From: Kibdelosporangium banguiense
GTDB taxonomy: Bacteria > Actinomycetota > Actinomycetes > Mycobacteriales > Pseudonocardiaceae
Length of the DNA: 64,000 bases
Direction: 5' to 3'
NCBI RefSeq assembly: GCF_017876405.1
Contig: NZ_JAGINW010000001.1
Coordinates: 1,873,203 to 1,937,202 of the forward strand
The translations under genes and the position numbers were made by a program. Each line of letters starts with the position of its first letter. Positions within the stretch are counted from its first letter, which is position 1. Of the stretch, positions 33,834-41,844 are shown piece after piece. The notes beneath the pieces are model-generated. The model saw only the letters and a list, made by a program, of their open reading frames with translations, was not told where the DNA came from and searched no databases.

Positions 33834-35810
33834 ATGACCGAGCAGTCCCAGGGTCCCGCGCTGGACAACCTGCTCACCGAGAGCAGGACTTTCCCGCCCT
33901 CCGATGAGTTCGCGGCCGCCGCCAACGCGGGCCCTGAGCTGTACGAGGCTGCCGAGGCCGAGCGGGATGCCTTCTGGGCCAAGCAGGCCGAGCGGCTGCA
34001 CTGGGACACCAAGTGGGACCAGGTCCTCGACTGGAGTGACGCGCCCTTCGCCAAGTGGTTCGTCGGCGGCAAGCTGAACGTCGCCTACAACTGCGTCGAC
34101 CGGCACGTCGAGTCCGGCCACGGTGCCCAGGTCGCCATCCACTGGGAAGGCGAGCCCGGCGACACCCGCACGATCACGTACGCCGACCTGCTGGCCGAGG
34201 TCAGCAAGACCGCGAACGCGTTGCTCGAGCTGGGACTGCAGGCCGGTGACCGAGTCGCGATCTACATGCCGATGGTGCCCGAGGCGATCTACTCGATGCT
34301 CGCCTGCGCCCGTCTCGGCCTGACCCACAGTGTGGTCTTCGGCGGGTTCTCCGCCGAGGCGCTGAGGTCCCGGATCGAGGACGCGTCCGCCAAGCTGGTG
34401 ATCACCACGGACGGCCAGTACCGCCGTGGCAAGCCGGCCGCGCTGAAGCCTGCGGTCGACGAGGCCGTCGCCCAGACGCCGACGATAGAGCACGTGCTCG
34501 TGGTCAAGCGCACGGACACCGAAGTCGAGTGGACCGACAGCCGTGACATCTGGTGGCACGAACTTGTCGACAAGCAGTCCGACAAGCACACGCCGGAAGC
34601 GTTCGACTCCGAGCACCCGCTGTACATCCTGTACACCTCGGGCACGACCGGGAAGCCCAAGGGAATCCTGCACACGTCCGGCGGCTACCTCACGCAGGCG
34701 TCGTACACGCACTTCAACGTGTTCGACCTCAAGCCGGACACGGACGTCTACTGGTGCACCGCCGACATCGGCTGGGTCACCGGGCACAGCTACATCGTGT
34801 ACGGCCCGCTGTCGAACCGTGTCACGCAGGTTGTGTACGAGGGCACGCCGAACACCCCGCACGAGGGCAGGCACTGGGAGATCGTTCAGCGCTACAAGGT
34901 CTCGATCTACTACACGGCGCCGACCCTGATCCGCACCTTCATGAAGTGGGGCGCGGACATCCCGGCCAAGTTCGACCTGTCGTCGCTGCGCGTGCTGGGC
35001 AGCGTCGGCGAGCCGATCAACCCGGAGGCCTGGATCTGGTACCGGGAGAACATCGGCGCCAACTCGGCGCCGATTGTGGACACGTGGTGGCAGACCGAGA
35101 CCGGCGCGATCATGATCTCGCCGCTGCCCGGCGTGACCTCGACCAAGCCCGGCTCGGCGCAACGTGCGCTGCCAGGTGTTTCGTCGATGGTCGTGGACGA
35201 CCAGGGCAACGAGGTACCGCACGGTGGCGGCGGATACCTGGTGCTCGACAAGCCGTGGCCGTCGATGCTGCGTGGCATCTGGGGCGACAACGAGCGCTAC
35301 CGCGACACCTACTGGTCCCGTTTCGCCGACAAGGGCTACTACTTCGCCGGTGATGGCGCGAAATACGACAACGACGGCGACGTATGGCTGCTCGGTCGAG
35401 TTGACGACGTGATGAACGTGTCCGGGCACCGTATCTCCACCACCGAGGTGGAATCGGCGCTCGTGTCGCACCCGACCGTCGCGGAAGCGGCCGTCGTAGG
35501 CGCGACGGACCCGACCACAGGCCAGGGCATCGTCGCGTTCGTCATCCTGCGCGGTGGCGCAGTCGACGGTGGCGAGGAGGCCGTGAAGGCGTTGCGCGAC
35601 CACGTGGCCAAGGAGATCGGCCCGATCGCCAAGCCGCGTCAGGTCATGGTCGTGCCGGAACTGCCGAAGACCCGCTCCGGCAAGATCATGCGCCGCTTGC
35701 TGCGCGACGTGGCGGAGAACCGTTCGATCGGCGACGTGACAACACTGGCGGACTCGACGGTGATGGACATGATCTCCCAAGGCCTGAACAAGGGCGCCTC
35801 GGAGGACTGA
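33834..35810 (+). CDS. acs: Acetyl-CoA synthetase
   Basis: Converts acetate, ATP and CoA to acetyl-CoA through acetyl-AMP. The 658-residue protein has the ANL-family motifs YTSGTTGKPKG (P-loop), WWQTETG, and the hinge region of the family near YYFAGDGAKYDNDG and RVDDVMNVSGHRIS. The C-terminal PKTRSGKIMRR carries the catalytic lysine that is regulated by acetylation in other bacteria. ATG 33834 has AGGAGG ten bases upstream; the frame continues upstream but is Arg/Pro-rich antisense to the Fic-like gene. Monocistronic with a strong terminator. Homologue of Rv3667. Confidence 0.97.
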   Translation: MTEQSQGPALDNLLTESRTFPPSDEFAAAANAGPELYEAAEAERDAFWAKQAERLHWDTKWDQVLDWSDAPFAKWFVGGKLNVAYNCVDRHVESGHGAQVAIHWEGEPGDTRTITYADLLAEVSKTANALLELGLQAGDRVAIYMPMVPEAIYSMLACARLGLTHSVVFGGFSAEALRSRIEDASAKLVITTDGQYRRGKPAALKPAVDEAVAQTPTIEHVLVVKRTDTEVEWTDSRDIWWHELVDKQSDKHTPEAFDSEHPLYILYTSGTTGKPKGILHTSGGYLTQASYTHFNVFDLKPDTDVYWCTADIGWVTGHSYIVYGPLSNRVTQVVYEGTPNTPHEGRHWEIVQRYKVSIYYTAPTLIRTFMKWGADIPAKFDLSSLRVLGSVGEPINPEAWIWYRENIGANSAPIVDTWWQTETGAIMISPLPGVTSTKPGSAQRALPGVSSMVVDDQGNEVPHGGGGYLVLDKPWPSMLRGIWGDNERYRDTYWSRFADKGYYFAGDGAKYDNDGDVWLLGRVDDVMNVSGHRISTTEVESALVSHPTVAEAAVVGATDPTTGQGIVAFVILRGGAVDGGEEAVKALRDHVAKEIGPIAKPRQVMVVPELPKTRSGKIMRRLLRDVAENRSIGDVTTLADSTVMDMISQGLNKGASED

Positions 35811-35819
35811 GAGCCGTTA

Positions 35820-35862
35820 CAAAGCGGGCCCCTCGTGCGTTTTGCACGAGAGGCCCGCTTTG
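35820..35862. terminator. Strong bidirectional terminator after acs
   Basis: Arms AAAGCGGGCC-CTCGTGC and GCACGAG-GGCCCGCTTT pair with one mismatch around a GTTTT loop. A/T tails flank both sides, so it can serve acs and the convergent DUF397 gene, whose stop is four bases away. Confidence 0.9.
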
Positions 35863-35865
35863 CGT

Positions 35866-36036
35866 TCAGGAGTGGTCGAACCGGCCGGACTTGATCGCGG
35901 CCAGGAACGGAGCCAGTTCGACGGTCAGGATCGGACCGGTCGGATTCTTGCTGTCACGCACAGCACCGGTGTTGGCCAGCTCGACACAGTTGGTCTGGTC
36001 GGTCGACCAGGATGACTTGCGCCAGCTGAAAGTCAT
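35866..36036 (-). CDS. DUF397 small protein
   Basis: A 56-residue protein, MTFSWRKSSWSTDQTNCVEL at its start, with the DUF397 signature W-R-K-S-S-x-S, NCVE, VRDSKNP and a final F-L-A-A-I-K-S-G-R-F. In Streptomyces and relatives such proteins are encoded with XRE regulators of the DUF5753 type and may act as their partner or target in development. Its ATG overlaps the stop of the upstream XRE gene as ATGA. Confidence 0.92.
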   Translation of the reverse strand: MTFSWRKSSWSTDQTNCVELANTGAVRDSKNPTGPILTVELAPFLAAIKSGRFDHS

Positions 36037-36875
36037 CGTTTGCCCTCTCGTTGTTCAATGAGTTTCCTCAGAATATCCCGGCTTTCCGCAGTGGAAAGCG
36101 CGATCTTGTTCAGCTTGGCCCGCTGGGAGACATAGCCGTCGACTTCTGGATCATGTAGGAACACCCCGCCCCGCAACAGTTCGATGTGTGCGATCGAGGG
36201 AGAGCCTGGGAAGTCCAGCAGTAGCCAGGAATGGTAGAGGCCAGCTCGGGGAAGGTGTTGTGGAACGAGTCGAACCCCAATGCCACGCTTGGTCACTTCG
36301 ACAAGATGCTTGAGCTGGGCTGTCAGGACCTCGGCGCCACCGAACGGAGTCCGGATCGCGGCCTCGCCGATGAAGGCTGTGTATTCGATCTTCGGCAAGA
36401 TCTGCTGCCGCCGCAGCCGTGCCATCCAGACCATCTCGATGTCTTCACTGGGATTGCCTATGTCAAGCATGTAGGCCTTGGCGTATTCGTAGGTCTGGAG
36501 CAGGCCCGGGATGATGTTGACCGACCAGTCGGTGAGGGCGTTGGCGTCGGCTTCGTAACTTGCCAGTGCTCCCAGTTCATCTGGGACACCAGGCAAGGGG
36601 CGGGACCACCAACCCGGCTCGTCGATTGCTTTGGCGCGGCGCACCAATGCGTCGCGTTGGTCCACGGGAATGCGGTAGACCGCGAGTATGCTGGCCACGT
36701 CCTCGGCGCTGATATGTCGTTTGCCGTTCTCTATCCGGCTCATCGTCGCCGCTGACCAGCCCAGCATCTCGGCCGCGGCCTCCAGCGAAAGCTCGGTTTG
36801 CCGAGTCCGCATTGTCTTGAGCTGAGCGCCCAGGGCACGATCCCTTGCCTGGGGCGGTTTCCGATTACCCGACAC
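36033..36875 (-). CDS. XRE-family regulator with DUF5753
   Basis: A 280-residue DNA-binding protein. The N-terminal helix-turn-helix (about 13-70) includes LSLEAAAEMLGWSAATMSRIENGKR. The DUF5753 domain (about 95-275) includes WSVNIIPGLLQTYEYAKAYM and the QLKHLVEV and HSWLLLDFPGSPSIAHIE stretches. GTG 36875 is supported by AGGAG seven to ten bases upstream; frames starting earlier have no ribosome site. It is co-translated with the DUF397 gene (ATGA) and diverges from an 81-residue ORF 102 nt away, which it may regulate. Such pairs are abundant and regulate development or antibiotic production in actinomycetes. Confidence 0.92.
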   Translation of the reverse strand: MSGNRKPPQARDRALGAQLKTMRTRQTELSLEAAAEMLGWSAATMSRIENGKRHISAEDVASILAVYRIPVDQRDALVRRAKAIDEPGWWSRPLPGVPDELGALASYEADANALTDWSVNIIPGLLQTYEYAKAYMLDIGNPSEDIEMVWMARLRRQQILPKIEYTAFIGEAAIRTPFGGAEVLTAQLKHLVEVTKRGIGVRLVPQHLPRAGLYHSWLLLDFPGSPSIAHIELLRGGVFLHDPEVDGYVSQRAKLNKIALSTAESRDILRKLIEQREGKR

Positions 36876-36977
36876 GATGTCTCCTAGTGCTTTCCGCACA
36901 TGCAAGTACGGGCAGTGATTGCGCAATATCACTAGCGTGACGGAAAACATCCGACTCCGCCATTTGGAGGCATCACC

Positions 36978-37223
36978 ATGTCGCGTAACCCGTCGACCAA
37001 TGTCTGGATCACTGTCGACGACGGCTGCCCGCTCAGCTACGAGGTCAATGGCAGCGGTGCGATGGAGTTCGTCTGCGGCAGCAGTGCCGCAGACGGAATC
37101 GGGATGACCATACAAAGCGAGGCGCTACGCAAGTTCGTCGCGCTCGGCACCGAAGCGCTCCGCGAAATGGATGCGCTTTTCGCCGACGAACAGGCCAAGG
37201 AAGATCAAACGAGCGCGGCCTGA
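36978..37223 (+). CDS. Small acidic hypothetical protein divergent from the XRE gene
   Basis: An 81-residue acidic protein with no membrane segment. It has a beta-rich beginning (NVWITVDDGCPLSYEV) and a helical end (LRKFVALGTEALREMDALFADEQ), plus two cysteines. ATG 36978 has GGAGG eight bases upstream, and the spacer to the divergent XRE gene is short, so joint control is likely. I do not recognise the family. Confidence 0.6.
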   Translation: MSRNPSTNVWITVDDGCPLSYEVNGSGAMEFVCGSSAADGIGMTIQSEALRKFVALGTEALREMDALFADEQAKEDQTSAA

Positions 37224-37248
37224 CCGACGCCCGCTGGACCTTGCTTGT

Positions 37249-37617
37249 TCAGGACGAGGCCGCGGCCAGGTTGGGCTGCCATTCGGCTACCGGGCGGGAG
37301 AACAGCGCAGCGAGTTGGGCTGTGGCCCCTGGCACCAGCCAGTAGTAGACCCAGGTGCCTCGCCGCTCGCAGTCGATGAGTCCGGCCTGGCGCAACAACT
37401 TCAGGTGATGGGAGATCGTCGGCTGCGACAGCTCGAACGCCGGTGTCAGCTCGCACACGCAGACTTCGCCGTCGGCGCGCGCCGCGATCAGTGAGAGCAG
37501 GCGCAGCCGGACCGGGTCGCTCAGCGCCTTGAACACCGTCGCCAGTTCGACGGCCTGTTCCTGGGTCAGCGGGGCGGCCGAGAGGCTGCCGCAACAACCC
37601 GGCTCTTGTTTCGACAT
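37249..37617 (-). CDS. arsR: ArsR-family metalloregulator (arsenic type)
   Basis: A 122-residue winged-helix repressor. The ArsR core runs ATVFKALSDPVRLRLLSLI, then ELSQPTISHHLKLLRQAGLI and RRGTWVYYWLVP. Cysteine pairs occur at C8-C9 near the N-terminus and C53/C55 in VCVCEL, close to the DNA-recognition helix. This provides a thiolate set suited to As(III)/Sb(III). It is divergent from arsM with 75 nt between, so it very probably represses both genes and is released by arsenite. Confidence 0.9.
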   Translation of the reverse strand: MSKQEPGCCGSLSAAPLTQEQAVELATVFKALSDPVRLRLLSLIAARADGEVCVCELTPAFELSQPTISHHLKLLRQAGLIDCERRGTWVYYWLVPGATAQLAALFSRPVAEWQPNLAAASS

Positions 37618-37628
37618 ATTTCTATATT

Positions 37629-37677
37629 GACGTCTTTCGATGAAGGGTGCAACCTTGCATCGACGTACTTCGATACA
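37629..37677. promoter_or_regulatory. Direct-repeat candidate ArsR operator
   Basis: GACGTCTTTCGATGAA (37629-37644) and GACGTACTTCGATACA (37662-37677) match at 12 of 16 positions and start 33 bp apart, three helical turns. They fill the 75-nt divergent promoter between arsR and arsM. Confidence 0.5.
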
Positions 37678-37692
37678 ACCGGAGGACCTGGC

Positions 37693-38442
37693 ATGACTGA
37701 ACAGGACTTACGAGAGACCGTGCGCGCCCGCTACGCAGCCGCCGCGACGACGGTCGTCGAGAGCGGCAGCGGCTGTTGCGGGCCACAGGCCGTCGAGGTC
37801 GACGACAATTTCGGATCCACCCTGTACGGCGCCGACGAACGTGACGAGCTGCCTGCTGAGGCTGTTGCCGCTTCGTTGGGTTGTGGCAATCCCACCGCTG
37901 TCGCCGAGCTGCGCGAAGGCGAGCGTGTGCTGGACCTTGGTTCCGGCGGTGGAATCGACGTCCTGTTGTCGGCACGACGAGTTGGCCCGACAGGCAAGGC
38001 GTACGGCCTGGACATGACGGACGAGATGCTCGCGCTGGCGTTGGCCAACAAGCAGAAGGCGAGTGCGGACAACGTCGAGTTCCTGAAGGGCACGATCGAG
38101 GCAATCCCCTTGCCTGCCAACACAATCGACGTCGTGATCTCCAACTGTGTGATCAATCTGTCGGCCGACAAGCCTGCCGTATTCGCCGAGACGTTCCGGG
38201 TTTTGGTTCCGGGTGGCCGTATCGGTGTCTCAGACGTCGTCGCGGACGACGCCCTCACCGCGGAGCAACGCGCACAGCGCGGCTCCTACGTCGGCTGCAT
38301 CGCCGGAGCGTTGTCGTTCGCCGAGTATCGCGAAGGCCTGGAAGCGGCCGGATTCACCGACATCGAGATCACGCCCACGCACCAGGTCGCCGACGGTATG
38401 CACTCCGCCATCGTTCGTGCGCTCAAGCCCGCGCGGTCCTAG
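37693..38442 (+). CDS. arsM: Arsenite S-adenosylmethionine methyltransferase
   Basis: Methylates As(III) to volatile or less harmful forms. The 249-residue protein has the SAM-binding motif DLGSGGGID at 81-89 and the ArsM cysteines C28-C29 (GSGCCG), C64 (LGCGNP), C152 (SNCVINL) and C202 (VGCIAGAL), which bind arsenite and form the catalytic disulfide relay. ATG 37693 follows GGAGG. It is divergent from arsR and there is no arsenite pump or arsenate reductase beside it, so this locus relies on methylation. It ends four bases before the convergent nitrilase gene. Confidence 0.93.
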   Translation: MTEQDLRETVRARYAAAATTVVESGSGCCGPQAVEVDDNFGSTLYGADERDELPAEAVAASLGCGNPTAVAELREGERVLDLGSGGGIDVLLSARRVGPTGKAYGLDMTDEMLALALANKQKASADNVEFLKGTIEAIPLPANTIDVVISNCVINLSADKPAVFAETFRVLVPGGRIGVSDVVADDALTAEQRAQRGSYVGCIAGALSFAEYREGLEAAGFTDIEITPTHQVADGMHSAIVRALKPARS

Positions 38443-38445
38443 CGA

Positions 38446-39231
38446 TCAGAACTTCCTGTTCGCCAGGACTGGGACGATCTTGCGGGCCTCGGTCACCTCG
38501 GCCGGGTCGATGTCCACGAACAGCAGGCCGGGTTCGGGGCCGAGCTGGCCGCGGATCTCGCCGAGCGGGGACACCGCCAGGCTGTAGCCGACTCCGGTGG
38601 GGGCCTTGCCGGATGGCGTCTGGCCGATGGTCGTGGGGTCTGCCTGTCCACATGCGACTATCCATGTCGTACTGTCCAGGGCGCGGGCCCGGACCAGCAG
38701 CTCCCATTGCTCGCGTTTGCCCGGACCGGCGCCCCAGGATGCCGGAACGATCGTCACCATCGCGCCTTCGTCGGCCAGCTTCTGGAACAGCCCGGGGAAG
38801 CGAATGTCATAACAGGTCGCGAATCCCACTGTGAGGTCGTCCACTTCGGACAGGACGATCCGCTCCCCCGGCGCGACCGTGGCGGACTCGGCGAACCCGA
38901 AGGCGTCGAACAAGTGGATCTTGTCGTAGTACGTGTCCACGCCGCGGCCGGCGATCAGCAGCGTATTGGTCACCCGGCCGTCCGGGCTCGGCGTGAACAT
39001 ACCGGCCACGACCAGCACGTTCGCGTCGTCGGCGATCTGACGGACGGCTGTGGCCCACGGGCCGTTCAGCGGTTCGGCGACCGGGCCGAGCGGGATTCCG
39101 AACCGGGCCATCGTGGCTTCCGGGAACACCACGATCGAAGCGTCGGCCGCCTCGCGGACGGTCGCCTGGATGTGGTCGAGATTGCGCTTCGGATCGGTGT
39201 CCGCGGCGAACTGACTCATCGCAATACGCAT
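38446..39231 (-). CDS. Carbon-nitrogen hydrolase (nitrilase superfamily)
   Basis: A 261-residue amidase-type enzyme of the nitrilase superfamily. The Glu-Lys-Cys triad is visible: E38 in FPEATMARFG, K104 in YYDKIHLFD and C140 in ATCYDIRFP. The length suits small omega-amidase/Nit-like members acting on amides such as deaminated glutathione or omega-amides; the substrate is not determined. ATG 39231 has CGGAG about seven bases upstream. It is divergent from the DUF2848 gene, and both promoters carry TGTATACA boxes, suggesting shared control and a joint catabolic role. Confidence 0.9.
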   Translation of the reverse strand: MRIAMSQFAADTDPKRNLDHIQATVREAADASIVVFPEATMARFGIPLGPVAEPLNGPWATAVRQIADDANVLVVAGMFTPSPDGRVTNTLLIAGRGVDTYYDKIHLFDAFGFAESATVAPGERIVLSEVDDLTVGFATCYDIRFPGLFQKLADEGAMVTIVPASWGAGPGKREQWELLVRARALDSTTWIVACGQADPTTIGQTPSGKAPTGVGYSLAVSPLGEIRGQLGPEPGLLFVDIDPAEVTEARKIVPVLANRKF

Positions 39232-39247
39232 CACCGCTCCGATCTTA

Positions 39248-39259
39248 CTTGTATACAAG
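39248..39259. promoter_or_regulatory. GntR-type operator, nitrilase side
   Basis: CTTGTATACAAG is a perfect 12-bp palindrome that fits the FadR-class GntR consensus T-N-G-T-N3-A-C-N-A. It sits 17 nt upstream of the nitrilase start. Confidence 0.65.
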
Positions 39260-39379
39260 GAAAACACCGGGACGATCTCGCCGTTCCACGCACCCGGCCA
39301 CGACATGCGACGATGAAGGCAAGCCGCAAGGACTGTCACAAAGATCATGTCGGACCTGCTGGAATTTGTCGCATATCGA

Positions 39380-39390
39380 CTGTATACAAG
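39380..39390. promoter_or_regulatory. GntR-type operator, DUF2848 side
   Basis: CTGTATACAAG repeats ten of the eleven bases of the other box. It lies 30 nt upstream of the DUF2848 start. No GntR gene is in the window. Confidence 0.6.
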
Positions 39391-39419
39391 TCGTGTGCGC
39401 AAAGTACTCGGAGGTGCGG

Positions 39420-40094
39420 GTGTTGCACTTCAGCCTCCCTGACGGGCACCGGGTGGCCGTTGAGGTGCGTGCGCTGCTCAACGGGGGATTCGCCGGCCGC
39501 AGCCAGGACGACGTGGCCGAGCACATCGCGGAGCTGGTCGCCCTGGGCATCCCGGCACCGGTCAAGACGCCCTGCCTGTATCCGATCGCGCCCTTCCTCG
39601 CTGTGCAGTCCGGCGAGGTCTACGCCCAGCACGGCCGTACGTCCGGCGAAGCCGAGTGGGCCATGGTGATCACGCGCGACGACGTCCTGCTGACCGTAGC
39701 CTGCGACCACACCGACCGTGACCTGGAGGTTCACGGCGTCGCCTGGAGCAAACAGGCCGCACCGGACATGCTGGGCCACCAGGCCTGGCGGCTGGCCGAC
39801 GTCGAGGACCGGATCGACGAGCTGACCCTGACCGCATGGGTGCGCAACGGCGAGTGGACCGAGATCCAGGCCGGCACGCTGGCCGAGCTGCTGCCGCCGC
39901 AGTACTGGATCGACGTCTTACACACGCACAATCTCTACGCCCCGGGAACTGTCCTGCTATCCGGCACGATCCCCATGATCAAGGGCGTCGACCAGTTCGC
40001 CGACGCGTGGCGCGTGGAACTGGGCGACCCGCACACCGGCCGGACGATCTCCACCGAGTACCACGTGCGCAGACTGCCCGAACCGATCGCGTAA
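39420..40094 (+). CDS. DUF2848 protein
   Basis: A 224-residue protein matching the DUF2848 pattern: an N-terminal HFSLPDGHRVAVEVRALLNGGF strand region, VAEHIAELVALGIPAPVKTP, ACDHTDRDLEVHG and SKQAAPDML, with a C-terminal LLSGTIPMIKG and VRRLPEPIA. The fold is thought to be like the fumarylacetoacetate hydrolase barrel; the reaction is unknown. GTG 39420 is chosen since CGGAGG lies five bases upstream. An upstream extension runs through the operator region and is unlikely. It is divergent from the nitrilase gene with matching operator boxes. Confidence 0.8.
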   Translation: MLHFSLPDGHRVAVEVRALLNGGFAGRSQDDVAEHIAELVALGIPAPVKTPCLYPIAPFLAVQSGEVYAQHGRTSGEAEWAMVITRDDVLLTVACDHTDRDLEVHGVAWSKQAAPDMLGHQAWRLADVEDRIDELTLTAWVRNGEWTEIQAGTLAELLPPQYWIDVLHTHNLYAPGTVLLSGTIPMIKGVDQFADAWRVELGDPHTGRTISTEYHVRRLPEPIA

Positions 40095-40170
40095 GCGGGT
40101 AAAATTCAGCTCGGTGAGCCGGGAAGCCTGGTCGGCAGCAGTATTCGTGCCAGCTGATCAGAGGAGCACC

Positions 40171-41343
40171 GTGGCCCGACGCCCAGTCGCCGAATTCGCC
40201 CGCTACCTGCGTACCGAGACTGTCGGCGGGATGATCCTGCTCGGTGCGACCGCGGTCGCGCTGCTGCTGGCGAACTCCCCGCTCAAAGGCGCCTACCAGG
40301 CTGCCCGCGATTTCCACCTGGGCCCGTCATTCCTCAGTCTCACGGTCGGCGAATGGGCCAAGGACGGCCTGCTCGCGCTGTTCTTCTTCGTCGCGGGCCT
40401 TGAGCTCAAGCGTGAACTCGTGGTCGGCGAGCTGTCCAGGTTCAAGGCGGCGATCCTGCCGGTGGTCGCCGCGCTCGGCGGCATGATCGTCCCGATCGCC
40501 GTCGCGCTCGCGGTCGGCTGGGGTGCGCCCGGGATGGACAAGGCATGGGCGATCCCCTCGGCCACCGATATCGCGTTCGCGCTGGGCGTGCTCGCGCTGA
40601 CGGCGTCCGGCCTGCCCAGCAGCGCCCGCGTCTTCCTGCTGAGCCTGGCCGTGGTCGACGACCTCGGCGCGATCGTGATCATCGCGATCCTGTTCACGAC
40701 CAAGTTCAACCTGATCGCCGTGGGCTCGGCCGTCGTACTCCTCGCGCTGTACGCGTTCCTGCAGCACAAGCGGATTCAGTCCACCTGGTTGTACGTGCCG
40801 ATCGCGCTGGCGACCTGGGTCGCGATGCACGAGTCGGGCGTGCACGCCACGATCGCCGGCGTCGCTCTCGGCCTGCTCACGCGTGTGAAGAAGGACCCGT
40901 ACGAGCGGAAATCACCGGCGCTACGGCTGGAGCACAGGTTGCAGCCCTGGTCGGCGGGCTTGGCGGTGCCGGTGTTCGCGCTGTTCGCGGCCGGTGTGCC
41001 GGTCACGCCGACCGCTCTCGGGCAGATGCTGGACGACCGAGTCGCCATCGCGGTCATCGCAGGGCTTCTGGTCGGGAAACTCGTCGGGATCCTCGGCACG
41101 ACCTTCGTCGCGGTCCGGCTCAAGCTCGCGGTCAGACCCACGGACCTCGGCTGGCGGGACATGGCGGCCGTGTCCATGCTCGGTGGCGTCGGGTTCACCG
41201 TGAGCCTGCTGATCGCCGATCTGTCGCTCACCGGCGAGGCCGCCGAGCGCGTGAAAGCCGCGGTACTGCTGGCTTCCGCGACGGCGTCGTTGCTGGCCGC
41301 GGCGATGTTGGTGCGACGCGCCCGGGCACGGCGGGCCACCTGA
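40171..41343 (+). CDS. nhaA: Na+/H+ antiporter NhaA
   Basis: Electrogenic exchanger that expels Na+ (or Li+) in return for protons, giving salt and alkali tolerance. The 390-residue protein has 12 hydrophobic segments. The ion-binding pair D163-D164 in AVVDDLGAI is intact, as are the GLELKRELVVGEL loop and the ATDIAFALGVLAL segment of the discontinuous helix. GTG 40171 has AGAGGAG just upstream; a frame start at 40114 would add 19 residues but has a weak ribosome site. It begins the plus-strand run nhaA, holin-like, alpha/beta hydrolase. Confidence 0.95.
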   Translation: MARRPVAEFARYLRTETVGGMILLGATAVALLLANSPLKGAYQAARDFHLGPSFLSLTVGEWAKDGLLALFFFVAGLELKRELVVGELSRFKAAILPVVAALGGMIVPIAVALAVGWGAPGMDKAWAIPSATDIAFALGVLALTASGLPSSARVFLLSLAVVDDLGAIVIIAILFTTKFNLIAVGSAVVLLALYAFLQHKRIQSTWLYVPIALATWVAMHESGVHATIAGVALGLLTRVKKDPYERKSPALRLEHRLQPWSAGLAVPVFALFAAGVPVTPTALGQMLDDRVAIAVIAGLLVGKLVGILGTTFVAVRLKLAVRPTDLGWRDMAAVSMLGGVGFTVSLLIADLSLTGEAAERVKAAVLLASATASLLAAAMLVRRARARRAT

Positions 41344-41367
41344 ACACCCACGTGGCACGATGACCAG

Positions 41368-41844
41368 GTGACGAGTGCGCAGCAGAACGACCGTGCAGGC
41401 TCGGGACTGCCACAGGTCCCGTCGATTCCGTTGACCGAGGACCGGGTGGGCCTGCCCCCTGGTGACCAGTCGATCGGCGCGCTGGTCAAGGACGCCACCA
41501 CCCATCTGTCCACGCTGGTGCGCGCGGAGATCGAGCTGGCCCGCATCGAGATCGGCCGGGACGTCAAGCGTGGCCTGCGTGGCAGCGTGTTCTTCCTGGT
41601 CGCGCTGACGGTGCTGCTGTTCAGCCTGTTCTTTTTCTTCTTCGCGATCGCGGAGCTGCTCGCGGACATCGGGCTGTACCGATCGGCCGCGTACGGCATC
41701 ACGTTCGGCGGCATGCTGCTGTTCGCCGGGTTGTTCGGCTACCTGGGCTACAAGAAGGTACGCGGCATCAAGGGCCCGAAGCGCACGATCAAGACAACCA
41801 AGGAAACCGTTGCCGCGCTCAAGCGCAGTAACGACGACGACTGA
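41368..41844 (+). CDS. Phage-holin-family (DUF1469-like) membrane protein
   Basis: A 158-residue protein with an amphipathic N-terminal helix (SIGALVKDATTHLSTLVRAEIELARIEIG), a long hydrophobic hairpin (GSVFFLVALTVLLFSLFFFFFAIAELL and a second helix ITFGGMLLFAGLFGYLGY) and a Lys-rich tail. This is the Actinobacteria holin-superfamily III / DUF1469 pattern. Its function is unknown and is not phage lysis in this context. It occupies the Rv3669 position upstream of the ephE-like gene, which it overlaps if the TTG start of that gene is right. Confidence 0.8.
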   Translation: MTSAQQNDRAGSGLPQVPSIPLTEDRVGLPPGDQSIGALVKDATTHLSTLVRAEIELARIEIGRDVKRGLRGSVFFLVALTVLLFSLFFFFFAIAELLADIGLYRSAAYGITFGGMLLFAGLFGYLGYKKVRGIKGPKRTIKTTKETVAALKRSNDDD

